Shown: positions 16,954 to 26,265 of the stretch, piece after piece
How positions within the stretch are numbered: position 1 is the first letter of the stretch
How the letters are laid out: the number at the start of each line of letters is the position of its first letter
Source: Streptomyces sp. SID13726
GTDB taxonomy: Bacteria > Actinomycetota > Actinomycetes > Streptomycetales > Streptomycetaceae
Length of the DNA: 64,000 nt
Reading direction: 5' to 3'
NCBI RefSeq assembly: GCF_010548375.1
Contig: NZ_JAAGLY010000001.1
Coordinates: 744,001 to 808,000, forward strand
The notes under the pieces: model-generated
Seen by the model: only the letters and a program-made list of their open reading frames with translations
What the model was told of the DNA's origin: nothing
The model's database searches: none
Position numbers and translations under genes: made by a program

Positions 16954-18591
16954 TCAGGAGGTCCGCGTCAGCTGTGAGGGCGAGCCCGCCGCCTGGCCTC
17001 CTTCGTCGTTCAGGGTCAGGGTGTCCGTGCCGGTCTTCGTCAGGGTGTAGACGTTGCCGCGTACGCACAGCACGCCCGCCGACGGATCGGTGGCTGTGCT
17101 GGTGGCCGCCTCGAAGACCATGGAGGTGCCGCGCGCCTCCGACAGGCGCAGGGTCTCGGTGCACCCGATGTCCCGGCCGGTGTCGTCCGTGATGTGACTG
17201 ACCTGGCGGCCCACGATGTCGCCCTCGGCCGCCGCGTGCAGGGTGACGGTCACGGACACCCCGGTCGTACGGGAGTTGACCACCCCGTCCCCTGAACCGC
17301 TGCCGGGCCCGGTGCCCTTCCATGTGCCCGTCCAGGACGCGGGCAGGGCGTCGTCGGTCGCCGCGGAAAGGGAAGGGGATGGGGAGGAGGGCCGGGTGCC
17401 GTCCGCGCCACCCGTGCCGTTCTTGTCGTCGTCGGAGCCGTTCGGCAGGGCCAGCGCGATCACGGCGGCCACGACCGCCACCGCGCCCACGACCAGCAGG
17501 GCCGTTCCGGCACGGCTCCCCGGCGCGCGAGCCGGGCTCATCGGCGCACCCGGCAGCGAGGCGTACGGCGGCGGAGGGACGGGCGGTCCGAAGACGCCCG
17601 GGGCGGGCGGGACCTCGGTCGCGGGGTACCCGAGCGGTGGCCCGAACCCGGCGCTCCGCGTGGGGAGTTCAGGCACCGGTACCGGGTGCGAGCGCTCCAG
17701 CAGCGTGCCCAGTTCGGCCTCCCGAGCGGCGATGTCCTCGGCGAGGCCGGCCGGCAGCGCACCGGCCCACGTGCCCGAGGCGGCGGTGAGCCGCTTCAGC
17801 AGTCCGTCCGCCGTGGGCCTGGCCTCCGGCGACTTGTGCAGACAGTCCGCCAACAGCCGTACGAGCGCCGGGGGTACGGCGTCGAGCACCGGCTCCTCGT
17901 GCACGATCCGGTAGAGCAGCCGGGCCGCCGACGGCGCCTCACCGGGCCGTAGGAAGGGACCCTGCCCGGTGGCGGCGTGGACCAGCACCGCCCCCAGCGA
18001 GAAGACGTCGCCGGGCCCGGCCGAGATCCCGCCGGACGCCTGCTCCGGTGCCATGAAGCCGGGGGAACCGATGACCCCGCCGGTCCTGGTGTGCCGGGTG
18101 TCGTCGACGGCCCGGGCGATGCCGAAGTCGATGAGCAGCGGGTGGCGGCGGGCCAGCAGGACGTTGGACGGCTTCACGTCACGGTGGGCGAGCCCCGCCC
18201 GGTGCACGGCCCGCAGGCCCTCCGCGAGTTCGGCCGCCAGCGCCAGGACGGCCGGCTCGGACAGCGGCCCGTGCCGCTCCACCCACTCGGCGAGGGACGG
18301 CGCGGGCACGTACTCCGTGGCCAGCCACTGCGGCCGGTGCCCCGCCGGGCTGTAGTCGACGACCGCCGCCGTCCACGGGGAGCGCACCTGGTCGCTGCTG
18401 GCGATCTCGCGGGCGAAGCGCTCCTCGAACCCGGCGTCCGCGCCCAGTTCGGCGCGCACGGTCTTCAGCGCCAACGGCCGCCCCGACGCCGTACGCGACA
18501 GATACACCTGCCCCATGCCCCCGGCCCCGAGCCGCGCCAGCAGGGGGTAGCCGCCGACGGCCGGCGGGTCCTCGGGATCCAGACTGCTCAT
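16954..18591 (-). CDS. Hanks-type serine/threonine protein kinase, membrane anchored
   Basis: 545 residues. Kinase domain about residues 15-275: glycine loop LGAGGMGQVY, catalytic Lys43 in LALKTV, HRDVKPSNVLL, DFGIAR and the APEQ motif (GFMAPEQASGG) all intact. A Pro-rich linker leads to one membrane helix near residue 365 (TALLVVGAVAVVAAVIALAL). An extracellular domain of roughly 130 residues follows (SWTGTWKGTGPGSG, VTVTLHAAAEGDIVGRQVSH, GCTETLRLSEARGTSMVFE), with two Cys that may pair. ATG 18591 has GGAGAG upstream. Divergent from a PH-like membrane protein. Confidence 0.92.
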   Translation of the reverse strand: MSSLDPEDPPAVGGYPLLARLGAGGMGQVYLSRTASGRPLALKTVRAELGADAGFEERFAREIASSDQVRSPWTAAVVDYSPAGHRPQWLATEYVPAPSLAEWVERHGPLSEPAVLALAAELAEGLRAVHRAGLAHRDVKPSNVLLARRHPLLIDFGIARAVDDTRHTRTGGVIGSPGFMAPEQASGGISAGPGDVFSLGAVLVHAATGQGPFLRPGEAPSAARLLYRIVHEEPVLDAVPPALVRLLADCLHKSPEARPTADGLLKRLTAASGTWAGALPAGLAEDIAAREAELGTLLERSHPVPVPELPTRSAGFGPPLGYPATEVPPAPGVFGPPVPPPPYASLPGAPMSPARAPGSRAGTALLVVGAVAVVAAVIALALPNGSDDDKNGTGGADGTRPSSPSPSLSAATDDALPASWTGTWKGTGPGSGSGDGVVNSRTTGVSVTVTLHAAAEGDIVGRQVSHITDDTGRDIGCTETLRLSEARGTSMVFEAATSTATDPSAGVLCVRGNVYTLTKTGTDTLTLNDEGGQAAGSPSQLTRTS

Positions 18592-18725
18592 GACGCTCTC
18601 CGGGCGGTACTCGGCGACGCGGTGCGGCGGGCACCGCGCGCTGGGCGCACCGGCCACCGCCGTGGATCCGCACGAGCTTATCCTGCACCTGAAGCGTTCA
18701 TCTCAGTTGACGAAATGGGGTTCGG

Positions 18726-19295
18726 GTGGCGACGACCGGGAGTCGGCGGGACGCGGTCACCGTCGATGTCTTCGAGGCGCGGCTCGCGGCCATGTGGTTC
18801 TTCGCGGCCTTCCTGGCCGCCGGGTTCCTCGGTGCCTGTCTGTCGGTCTCCGGAGCGCTCCCCATGGGGCCGGTGCTGTCCGTCTCCGCCTTCCCGGCGC
18901 TCGTCACCGCGCTGCTGTATCCGCTGCTCAGGCGCCGGTTCCTCGTACGGTTCGACGCGGCGGGCGTGACCGTCGTACGCCCCCTCGGCCGGCGGAACGT
19001 CCCCTGGCCGGACGTCGCCGGGTTCTGCTTCGCCCTCTCGGACGGCGACAGCGAGTCCTGGCAGATCCGGATCAGCCGCACCGCCGCCGCGCCGACGGGC
19101 CGACTGGTCCACGTACTCGCGGAGTTCGCCGGCAGCCGCGTCGACGAACGCCGAACGGCCGTGCACGGAGCGCTGTTCCGCCAGTTCGCGCTGCGGGGAC
19201 TGGGGCTCGTCGAGGACCCGTGGCCGGAGCAGTGGCAGCGCGACCACGTGGCACGGGCCCTCGGCGAGGCCGGTCGGGGCGAGGGGATCGGTTAG
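18726..19295 (+). CDS. hypothetical membrane protein with PH-like segment
   Basis: 189 residues. Two hydrophobic helices near the N-terminus (MWFFAAFLAAGFLGACLSVSG; LSVSAFPALVTALLYPLL) are followed by a predicted small beta domain, RFLVRFDAAGVTVVRPLGRRNVPWPDVAGF, which is the pattern of bacterial PH-domain (bPH2-like) membrane proteins. GTG 18726 is the only plausible start. Its stop overlaps by 4 bp the end of the opposing CU044_5270-type gene. No enzymatic motif is seen; role unknown. Confidence 0.7.
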   Translation: MATTGSRRDAVTVDVFEARLAAMWFFAAFLAAGFLGACLSVSGALPMGPVLSVSAFPALVTALLYPLLRRRFLVRFDAAGVTVVRPLGRRNVPWPDVAGFCFALSDGDSESWQIRISRTAAAPTGRLVHVLAEFAGSRVDERRTAVHGALFRQFALRGLGLVEDPWPEQWQRDHVARALGEAGRGEGIG

Positions 19296-20335
19296 GAGGC
19301 GGGGGCCGGTTCCTGGCCCGTGCGGTCGGTGACGCCGACGGACAGGAGCGCGGACCTGGTCGTGCCGAGGTAGCGCAGGGTCGACGCGTCGAAGACCCAG
19401 GCGTAGCCCTTCGGGGAGTCCGCGAAGGCCAGGCCGACCCCCTTGCGTCCGGCGGCGTCCTCGGCATGCTCCACGACACGTGCGCCCGGGAGTTGGGCCA
19501 TGGCCCGGTAGAGCGCGGCGCTCAGCTCGGGGAGCAGGGTGGCGCTGTCGATGACGGCGCCGATGTTCTCCAGGGCCGTCTCCGCGCGACGGCTGGGCTC
19601 GACGCCCCCGGTGTCGCCGTAGAGCCTCCTCAGGAGGGCGTCCGGGTCGGTGGGCAGGGCCTGGAGCTGCCGGAAGCTCAGGTAACCGACCCCGTACATG
19701 CGCATGGTCATCCGCAGGGAGGGGTCCGCGACCGCGACGCCGGTGCGCAGACCGTCCCGCTTCCCGTCCACCGACCGCCACTCCTCCTGGCGTACAGCCC
19801 CCTTGTACTCCGGGACGGTGAAGGGACCCTGCTCCTGCCTCTCGGAGAGTTCCCTGGGGTCGGTGAAGTCGACACCCAACTCCCGTGCGGAGCCTTGGGA
19901 CTTGGTGTAGATGAACTGGTCGTCGCGGACCGTGACCGGGGGTCGGTCCGCCGCCGCCAGGGCGATGCGGGCCAGCAGCCGGGTGGCGTCGCGGCGGTCG
20001 TCGGCGGTGGCCGATGCGCTCTTCCCGTCCTGCGCGCTGTCGACGGCCACCGCGCCCAGGGCGACAGCGGTGGCCAGGACCAGGGAGGCCGCGACGAGGA
20101 CGAGGCGGCGGGTGGGGCGGGGGCGGACGGGGGTTGTGGGCGTGGTGTCCGCGGTATCGGTGGTGCCCATCGTGCCCGTGGTGCCGGGCTGTTCGCGGGT
20201 GATGTGTGCCATCAGGTGCTCCCTCAGGACGCGGTGGCGGTCCCGCGTGAGCACCGGGTGGGCGGGAGCGGGCAGCGCCTCGGCCAGGTCGTGCTGGTCG
20301 GCCGGCTGGTCCCGTCGTCGCGGGGTGGTGTTCAT
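19292..20335 (-). CDS. CU044_5270 family membrane-anchored protein (sigma-factor partner)
   Basis: 347 residues. A cytoplasmic N-terminus of about 75 residues (with a Thr-rich GTTGTMGTTDTADTTPTTP stretch) is followed by a membrane helix (LVLVAASLVLATAVALGAVAV) and an extracellular domain (IALAAADRPPVTVRDDQFIYTKS, DALLRRLYGD, YLGTTRSALLSVGVTDR). This is the usual arrangement of CU044_5270 proteins, found next to ECF sigma genes and possibly acting as a membrane sensor or anti-sigma factor. Its ATG overlaps the sigma-factor stop (ATGA), so translation is coupled. Confidence 0.78.
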   Translation of the reverse strand: MNTTPRRRDQPADQHDLAEALPAPAHPVLTRDRHRVLREHLMAHITREQPGTTGTMGTTDTADTTPTTPVRPRPTRRLVLVAASLVLATAVALGAVAVDSAQDGKSASATADDRRDATRLLARIALAAADRPPVTVRDDQFIYTKSQGSARELGVDFTDPRELSERQEQGPFTVPEYKGAVRQEEWRSVDGKRDGLRTGVAVADPSLRMTMRMYGVGYLSFRQLQALPTDPDALLRRLYGDTGGVEPSRRAETALENIGAVIDSATLLPELSAALYRAMAQLPGARVVEHAEDAAGRKGVGLAFADSPKGYAWVFDASTLRYLGTTRSALLSVGVTDRTGQEPAPAS

Positions 20336-21009
20336 CGCTTCTTCTCCTGCGTGGACCGAGCCGCCGGAAGGCGGCGGCTGCCCAGTGACTGTCCGACCGG
20401 GGTGGGGTGTTGCGTGCCGGGTGGTGCGGCGGGGGTGACGCCCTTGATGTCGCGGTCGCCGCCGCCTTCTAGTTCGAGTTCGGTGAGCCGGCGCAGGCGT
20501 TTCCTCGCGCGCGAGAGGCGGGACCGTACCGTGCCGACGGCCACGCCCAGGGCCTCGGCGGCGGTGGCCGCGTCCAGGCCCTCCCACACACAGAGCGTGA
20601 ACACCTCGCGCTCCCCGCGCCGCATCCGGCCCAACGCCCGCTGTGCGGCGGCCAGTTCCTCGCTGTCGGCCAGCCGCCGGGCCACCTCGTCGGCGTGGTC
20701 GGGCACCGGGTCCGGGGGCGGGATCCTGCCGAGCGCGGCCCGGTGTCTTCGCGCGGCCCGCGTGGTGTTGCGGGTGACGTTCGTCGCGATGCCCAGCAGC
20801 CACGGGCGCAGACTGTCGTCCCCCTCCAGCACCCGCTCATGCAGCCGCCACGCCTCCAGAAAGGTCAGCGACACGATGTCGTCGGCCGCACCCCGGTCAC
20901 CGGTCAGCCGTACGGCGTGCCGGTGCACCACCGAGGCGTGCTCGTCGAAGAGTTGCCCGAACGCGTCAGGGTCCCCGGCGCGTACCCGGGCCCGCAGTGA
21001 AAGTTCCAC
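20332..21009 (-). CDS. ECF-type RNA polymerase sigma factor
   Basis: 225 residues from GTG 21009, which has GGGAGAA directly upstream; a more distal GTG at 21057 is less likely. Region 2: PDAFGQLFDEHASVVHRHAVRLTGDRGAADDIVSLTFLEAWR. Region 4: LAAAQRALGRMRRGEREVFTLCVWEGLDAATAAEALGVAVGTVRSRLSRARKRL. A short tail (KGVTPAAPPGTQHP) extends beyond region 4. It is translationally coupled to the CU044_5270-type membrane protein, which probably controls its activity. Promoter targets are not visible in the window. Confidence 0.9.
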   Translation of the reverse strand: MELSLRARVRAGDPDAFGQLFDEHASVVHRHAVRLTGDRGAADDIVSLTFLEAWRLHERVLEGDDSLRPWLLGIATNVTRNTTRAARRHRAALGRIPPPDPVPDHADEVARRLADSEELAAAQRALGRMRRGEREVFTLCVWEGLDAATAAEALGVAVGTVRSRLSRARKRLRRLTELELEGGGDRDIKGVTPAAPPGTQHPTPVGQSLGSRRLPAARSTQEKKR

Positions 21010-21201
21010 ACTTCTCCCTGTCCGCATCCGGGCCCATGCTGCGGTGACTCGCGTCACACCATGGAGGCACCCCTGAGACCCCCCTCAAATGGTCTTCGGC
21101 GCAAGGGAGTTGAAGACGGATGGGTCCGATGTGCTCCGCTATGCTCATGCCGTTCGAACAGGCTACGACCGGTGGGCGCCCAGCCCCGCCGGGAAGGAAT
21201 C

Positions 21202-22767
21202 GTGAGCGAGCGCGTGATACCCGGAGATGGCGATTCCCACGCGGCGACGAGTTTCCCGCGCGGCGCGGAACGGTTGATCGCCGGTCGGTATCAGTTGTAC
21301 GAGGTCCTGGGCAGGGGCGGCATGGGCACGGTCTGGCGGGCCCACGACCAGCTGCTCGACCGCCCGGTGGCCGCCAAGGAGCTGCACATCCTCGCCCACG
21401 GCGACGAGGAGCACCGCACCCGGCTGCGCAGGGCCGTCCGGGAGGCCCGCGCGGTCGCCCGGGTACCGCACCCGCATGTGGTCGGCGTCCATGACCTGGT
21501 CGAGTTCGAGGACCGGCTGTGGATCGTCATGGAACTCGTCGAGGGCCCCTCGCTGGCCAGCCGGCTCGCCGAGTCCGGACCGCTCGCCCCGCACCACACC
21601 GCTGTCCTGGGCCTGCAACTGCTGGACGCGCTCGACGCGGTGCACGCGGTCGGCGCCCTGCACCGGGACGTCAAGCCCGCCAACGTACTGGTGCGCCGCG
21701 ACGGCAGCGCCGTCCTCACCGACTTCGGCATCGCGGCCCTGGACGACGGGGAGTTCCTGACCACCACCGGTGAACTCGTCGGCTCCCTCGAGTACATGGC
21801 ACCGGAGCGGGTCACGGGAGCCGAGGCGGGCCCGGCCTCCGACCTCTGGTCCCTGGGCGCGACGCTCGCCACGGTCTGCGGCGGCCGGTCCCCGTTCCGC
21901 AGGCCGGCGGCCCCCGCGACGCTGCACGCGGTGGCGTACGAGGAACCCGTCCTCGCCGAACAACTCGGCCCGCTGCGACCGGTGGTGGAGGCGCTGCTGC
22001 GCAAGTCCCCGCTGGAACGCCCCTCTTCGGCGGTCGTACGGGACGAACTGCGCCGGGTCGCGGCGGGGCAGCCCGCCACCGGACCGCTGCCCCCGGCGAC
22101 CGTACGGGTACGCCGTCCCTCCGCGCCGATCGCCGAGGCGGACACCGTGACCAGTGGCCGGCAACCGGTCGCCGCGCAGGGGGAGCCGGTCCCCACGGCG
22201 TGGGGCACGACCTCCCTCGGAGCACCGGGACACGGACCGTCCCGCCCGGCCGGCCGGAAACGGCTGTGGTGGGCCCTCGCCGGTACGGCCGTGCTGGCGG
22301 CCGGCGCCCTCGGCGGGCTGTTCCTCGCCGGAGCGCCGCCGTTCGAGGGGGCGCCGGAGACGACGACCGTCAGCCAGGTCGTCCAGTCGGCGACCGGATG
22401 GCAGCCGGTCGCCGGTGTGTCCGTCCACCAGGGCGACAAGGTCACCCTCCGGTTCGTGTCGGGACAGTGGACGGCCGACCACCGCAGCATGCCCATGACC
22501 GGCCCGGCCGGCTACGACACGGCGACCGACCGACAGCTTGAGTTCGCCAAGGACTGCAAGGTCAAGCCCACGGCCCCCTTCGGCGCCCTCCTCACGGTCC
22601 TCGCCGGAGTGAAGAACGCCCCCGTCCACACCGTCGGCCGCCGACTCACCTTCCGCGCCGCCGGGAACGGGACGCTGCAACTGGGCATGAACGACACGGC
22701 GGGCGCCTGCTCCGACGACAACCGGGGTGAGGTGACGGTGCGGGTGAGTGTGGTGCACTCGGACTGA
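21202..22767 (+). CDS. Ser/Thr protein kinase with PA-IL-lectin-like extracellular domain
   Basis: 521 residues. Kinase domain about 30-285: LGRGGMGTVW, catalytic Lys59 in VAAKEL, LHRDVKPANVLV, DFGIAA and YMAPERV. A linker leads to a membrane helix near residue 360 (LWWALAGTAVLAAGALGGLFLA). The outer domain (about 390-521) has GWQPVAGVSVHQGDKVTLRF, APFGALLTVLAG, and GTLQLGMNDTAGACSDDNRGE. This pattern (hydrophobic Gln-Trp strand, APFGAL, GMND, DN-G) resembles the calcium-dependent galactose lectin PA-IL/LecA family. GTG 21202 follows GAAGGA. The kinase could respond to an external sugar; that is inference. Confidence 0.9.
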   Translation: MSERVIPGDGDSHAATSFPRGAERLIAGRYQLYEVLGRGGMGTVWRAHDQLLDRPVAAKELHILAHGDEEHRTRLRRAVREARAVARVPHPHVVGVHDLVEFEDRLWIVMELVEGPSLASRLAESGPLAPHHTAVLGLQLLDALDAVHAVGALHRDVKPANVLVRRDGSAVLTDFGIAALDDGEFLTTTGELVGSLEYMAPERVTGAEAGPASDLWSLGATLATVCGGRSPFRRPAAPATLHAVAYEEPVLAEQLGPLRPVVEALLRKSPLERPSSAVVRDELRRVAAGQPATGPLPPATVRVRRPSAPIAEADTVTSGRQPVAAQGEPVPTAWGTTSLGAPGHGPSRPAGRKRLWWALAGTAVLAAGALGGLFLAGAPPFEGAPETTTVSQVVQSATGWQPVAGVSVHQGDKVTLRFVSGQWTADHRSMPMTGPAGYDTATDRQLEFAKDCKVKPTAPFGALLTVLAGVKNAPVHTVGRRLTFRAAGNGTLQLGMNDTAGACSDDNRGEVTVRVSVVHSD

Positions 22768-22892
22768 GTGCGGGGGCCGGCACGGAGCTGTCGGGGTGCG
22801 AGGCGGGCGGTGCCGCCTTCGGTCCCGCACAGGGAGAGCCGGGAGCGCAGGGAGGTCCGGGAGCACTGGAAGACCCGGGAGTCCCCGGCCCG

Positions 22893-23678
22893 TCAGTCGA
22901 GCGTCCCCGCTCCCTCGGGACGTTCGTCGGGGTCGGCGGAGTCCCCCGGCACAGGGACGCCCTCGGCGCCGTACCGGCGTAGCAGCCACAGGCCGTAGAC
23001 GGCGTAGAAGACGAGCACGCACGCCTGCCACCAGTCCGGTGCCGCACCCGGCGAGCGGATCTGGAAGAAGTCGTCGAGGCCGTGGACGGCGACCAGCGGC
23101 CAGATGGAGCCGAGGGCGTGGCGCAGTGCGGCGCAGGTGAAGCCGAAGAGGGCGGCCGACAGCATCTGCCACAGGGTGTCCTCCAACTCCGCGTCGAAGA
23201 ACAGGTAGTTCTGGAGGTGCCCGGCGCCGAAGAGGACGGCCACGCCGAGCGCGGTGCGGAGCGGGCCGAGTGGGCTCAGGGTCTGCTGGACGAGACCGCG
23301 GCTGTAGATCTCCTCGTTCACGCCGACCCACAGCAGCGAGACGAGCGAGCCGACGATCACCGTGGTGCCGCCGTCCACGCCGGCGACCGCGTACGAGCAG
23401 GCGATCAGCAGCATCGGCGCGGCAAGCCACCAGCGCCGCGGACGCCCGAGCGTGGTCACCCCCGCGGCACGCAGCAGGCCCCACCGCCACAGCACGCACC
23501 ACACCCCGGCCGCGCAGAGGGCGTTGACCAGGGTGGCGCCCAGGTCGGGGAACCAGGAGGGCGCCAGCGGAGGCAGCACGACCTCGGCGAACAGCAGCAG
23601 CACGGCATGCCACGCGAGGGTCAACTCCACCGCGCCCCAGAGGGGATGACGGATGACGTGCCCTTTCCACCGTTCCAT
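22893..23678 (-). CDS. CPBP family intramembrane glutamic endopeptidase
   Basis: 261 residues, about eight membrane helices. The CPBP (CAAX protease and bacteriocin-processing, ABI) motifs are present: motif 1 GVNEEIYSRGLVQQ with the catalytic Glu pair, motif 2 LFGAGHLQN, and motif 3 VHGLDDFFQI. Members cleave peptides within the membrane; some protect against bacteriocins. The C-terminal tail after YGLWLLRRYG is acidic and soluble. ATG 23678 is used, a GTG lies one codon earlier. No operon partner is evident. Confidence 0.87.
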   Translation of the reverse strand: MERWKGHVIRHPLWGAVELTLAWHAVLLLFAEVVLPPLAPSWFPDLGATLVNALCAAGVWCVLWRWGLLRAAGVTTLGRPRRWWLAAPMLLIACSYAVAGVDGGTTVIVGSLVSLLWVGVNEEIYSRGLVQQTLSPLGPLRTALGVAVLFGAGHLQNYLFFDAELEDTLWQMLSAALFGFTCAALRHALGSIWPLVAVHGLDDFFQIRSPGAAPDWWQACVLVFYAVYGLWLLRRYGAEGVPVPGDSADPDERPEGAGTLD

Positions 23679-23776
23679 CACGGGGAGAGGTTATCCGCAG
23701 GGGGTGGCCCATGCTCTGGTAACGATCTACTAATGGCCGACACCTGCACGGTGCGGACAAACGTAGGCTCCACAGC

Positions 23777-25435
23777 ATGAACAGAGGTGTGAAGATCGGC
23801 ATAGCCGGTACCGGTGCCGCGCTGCTCGTTGTCGGGGGCATCGGCGCGTACAACGTGGTGCAGGCGATGTCCTCCGGGCCGACGGGGAGCGTCGAGCCCA
23901 AGATGGCGCACACCTTCGACTCGGCGGCCGTGTCGAGCGAACCGCCGTCCGACGCCAAGGCCGTGGCGCTGACCCGGACCTTTCTGGACGGCTGGGCCGG
24001 GCAGCGGCTCACCGCGGCGGCGGGCGCAACGGACTCGCCGACCGCGGCCGCTTCGGCCCTGCGGGGGTACGCGGATGGTCTGCATCTGCAGAAGCTGGAG
24101 TTCAAGCAGGTCGCGTCGGCGGGGGCGTCGACCGTGACGGCGGGGGCCACCAAGGTCACGTTCGAGGTCACGGCCCGGGTGGCGGACGGCACCTGGACGT
24201 ATGCGAGTGCGGTGGCGGTGCGGCAGGACACGGCGGGTCAGTTGGCCGTGCACTGGAACAACTCGGTGCTCTACCCGGGCCTGGGCGACGACCAGTCGCT
24301 GACCGCGGGCAAGCTGCCCGAGGGCGTCAGCACGGCCAAGGTCGTGGCGAGCGACGGAAAGACGGACCTGGCCCGGTTCTCCTCGCTGAGCGACATCGTG
24401 GCGACGATCCGCAAGAACGCCAAGCCCGCCGGGGGCACCACCGGCACCGGCGTCGCCGTGGTGGACGCCGGCGGGGAGGGCGTCAAGATGCTGAAGGTCT
24501 TCGCCAAGGGCAAGGACCCCGTCATCACGACGACCATCGACGCCTCCCTCCAGGCGGTGGCCGAGACCGCCGTGACGGACTCGCACCTCCAGGACAAGCC
24601 CGCCGGGACGGTGGCGCTCGACTGGCGGACCGGACACATCCTCGCGCTCGCCCACACCGGGGCGGACGGCGACATCGCCATCAACGGCATCAAGTCGCCG
24701 GGCTCCACGATGAAGATCGTCACCTCGGCGGCCCTCTTCGACCAGGCCGGTCTCACACCCGCCAGCCCCGCTCCGTGCACGGACTCGCTGACGGCCAACA
24801 GCCAGCTGTTCCACAACGACTCGGGCGTGACGGCCAACCCCGGTTCCACGCTCGCCCAGGCGTTCGCGGTGTCGTGCAACACCGCCTTCATCAAGGACGG
24901 GTTCCACTACCTGGTCCACGACGGCGACGCCTCCGCCCTGCACGACGAGGCCGTCAACGTCTTCGGCATGGGCAGCTGGTCCATCGGCGGCGGAGTCGCC
25001 ACCACCGACCCGAGCATTCCGGCGGACGTCGAAGGCGGCGACCAGGCGGCCCAGTTCATCGGCCAGGGCAGGGTCACCGCCACCCCGCTGTTCATGGCGT
25101 CCGTGGCGGCCACCGTCCGGGGCGTCGGCTTCAAGCAGCCGGTCATCCTGCCCGGGCAGGACCAGGCGACCGCGCCCCGGCCCATCTCCGCCCGCACGGC
25201 CGGCTACCTGCAGTCGATGATGCGCGGTGTGGCCACCGGCGGCACCGCGGCTCCCCGGCTCGGCGGCCTGGCCGGAGTCGGCGCCAAGACCGGCACCGCG
25301 GAGGAGGGCGACCACACCAACGGCTGGCTGACCGCGTACAACTCGAACATCGCCGTCGCCGCCCTGGTCGAAGGCGGCAGCTCCGGAGTGGACTCCGCCG
25401 GATACGTCGTCCGTCACCTGCTCACCGGGTCCTGA
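23777..25435 (+). CDS. penicillin-binding transpeptidase (class B, NTF2-like N-terminal domain)
   Basis: 552 residues. Signal anchor (IGIAGTGAALLVVGGIGAYNVVQ), then a MecA-type NTF2-like domain (KAVALTRTFLDGWAGQRLTAAAG ... VAVRQDTAGQLAVHWNNSVLYP). The transpeptidase domain has SxxK in SPGSTMKI, SxN in AVSCNTAFI and KTGT in GAKTGTAEE. It cross-links or modifies peptidoglycan outside the membrane. The HND and DANQ-like spacing differ from the main cell-division PBPs, so this is probably an auxiliary or differentiation-linked enzyme. ATG 23777 follows an intergenic region of about 98 bp shared with the CPBP gene. Confidence 0.92.
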   Translation: MNRGVKIGIAGTGAALLVVGGIGAYNVVQAMSSGPTGSVEPKMAHTFDSAAVSSEPPSDAKAVALTRTFLDGWAGQRLTAAAGATDSPTAAASALRGYADGLHLQKLEFKQVASAGASTVTAGATKVTFEVTARVADGTWTYASAVAVRQDTAGQLAVHWNNSVLYPGLGDDQSLTAGKLPEGVSTAKVVASDGKTDLARFSSLSDIVATIRKNAKPAGGTTGTGVAVVDAGGEGVKMLKVFAKGKDPVITTTIDASLQAVAETAVTDSHLQDKPAGTVALDWRTGHILALAHTGADGDIAINGIKSPGSTMKIVTSAALFDQAGLTPASPAPCTDSLTANSQLFHNDSGVTANPGSTLAQAFAVSCNTAFIKDGFHYLVHDGDASALHDEAVNVFGMGSWSIGGGVATTDPSIPADVEGGDQAAQFIGQGRVTATPLFMASVAATVRGVGFKQPVILPGQDQATAPRPISARTAGYLQSMMRGVATGGTAAPRLGGLAGVGAKTGTAEEGDHTNGWLTAYNSNIAVAALVEGGSSGVDSAGYVVRHLLTGS

Positions 25436-25569
25436 CGCGCGGTTCCGTACGCGGGCCGGGAGTTGGGCACGTGTCGTATCCGGGACCGCCCTTCGGAGAC
25501 GGGTCCCGGACAGAGACGGTGACTCGCGCCCCGTTGACGTGAGTTGTCCGGTACTCGTGGAAGCAGCGG

Positions 25570-26071
25570 CGCAGGGTGTCTCTTCCAGAGGGTCGGCCGA
25601 CGAGGGCGTGCGCGCCGCGCGGACGGCGACGATCGGGTCGTACGCCGGCATGCGTGCCGCGATCTCCCGGGCGGGAAGCTCGACACCTGGACGTGCAGCT
25701 GTGCCTCGCCGTCGGCGAGGTACCTGAAGTAAGGACGGCGGATCGTCCGGCCGGGGGTCGAAGATCAGCACCTCCGCGCCCCGGGACGCCGCCGGGTCCA
25801 GGGCCCAGCCCGCACTGCCCCCGCACTCCACGACGAACGACCAGTCACCGCTCTGCCCGACGCGGCCCACGCAATAGACCTGCGCGAGGTCGACCATCCG
25901 AGACGCTTCCCGCACGGTGAGCGCGGCGCCGACCTCGACCGGCTCATGATCCGCCATCCGCTCGACGAGCTGCCGGGGGCCGAGGTCGCGGGCACAAGTG
26001 ATGTACAGATCACCGGCGTTGAGGTCCGGACCGCGCCAGGCACCGGCGATCCGGGCAAGGGTGTCGGGCAT
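25570..26071 (-). pseudogene. DUF6461-like gene with two compensating frameshifts
   Basis: From ATG 26071 the frame gives MPDTLARIAGAWRGPDLNAG and then a stretch matching DUF6461-type proteins of actinobacteria: DLYITCARDLGPRQLVERM, YCVGRVGQSGDWSFVVECGG, RGAEVLIFDPRPDDPP. At about 25730 meaning leaves this frame and YFRYLADGEAQLHVQV is read one base over, until about 25685, after which IAARMPAYDPIVAVRAA returns in the first frame. The first frame runs on without stop into the antisense of the PBP gene. Most simply a decayed gene. Function of the family unknown. Confidence 0.5.
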
Positions 26072-26265
26072 TGCTGTCTGTTCCCTCTGAGCACAACGTG
26101 GGGTCGGTGGGGCACAGCGAGAAACAGCGCTGTGCCCCAGCAGCGGTCAGCAGGGTGTCACGGCTTGGGCACCGTGCCGTCAGGTGGAACTCGTGGTGTC
26201 GTAGGAGCTGACGGTTGGCCGTCGGCCGCGGTAGCCGACCGAGGTACGTGCGGCCCCCGAGACCC

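Noticed and set aside
21163-24231. Very long minus-strand frame across the kinase and CPBP genes
   Set aside because: The real kinase, CPBP and PBP reading frames account for this stretch; the frame has low-complexity Arg/Gly content.
25539-25732. Short plus-strand frames in the DUF6461 region
   Set aside because: The minus-strand sequence shows clear family-like motifs; the plus frames are antisense shadows.
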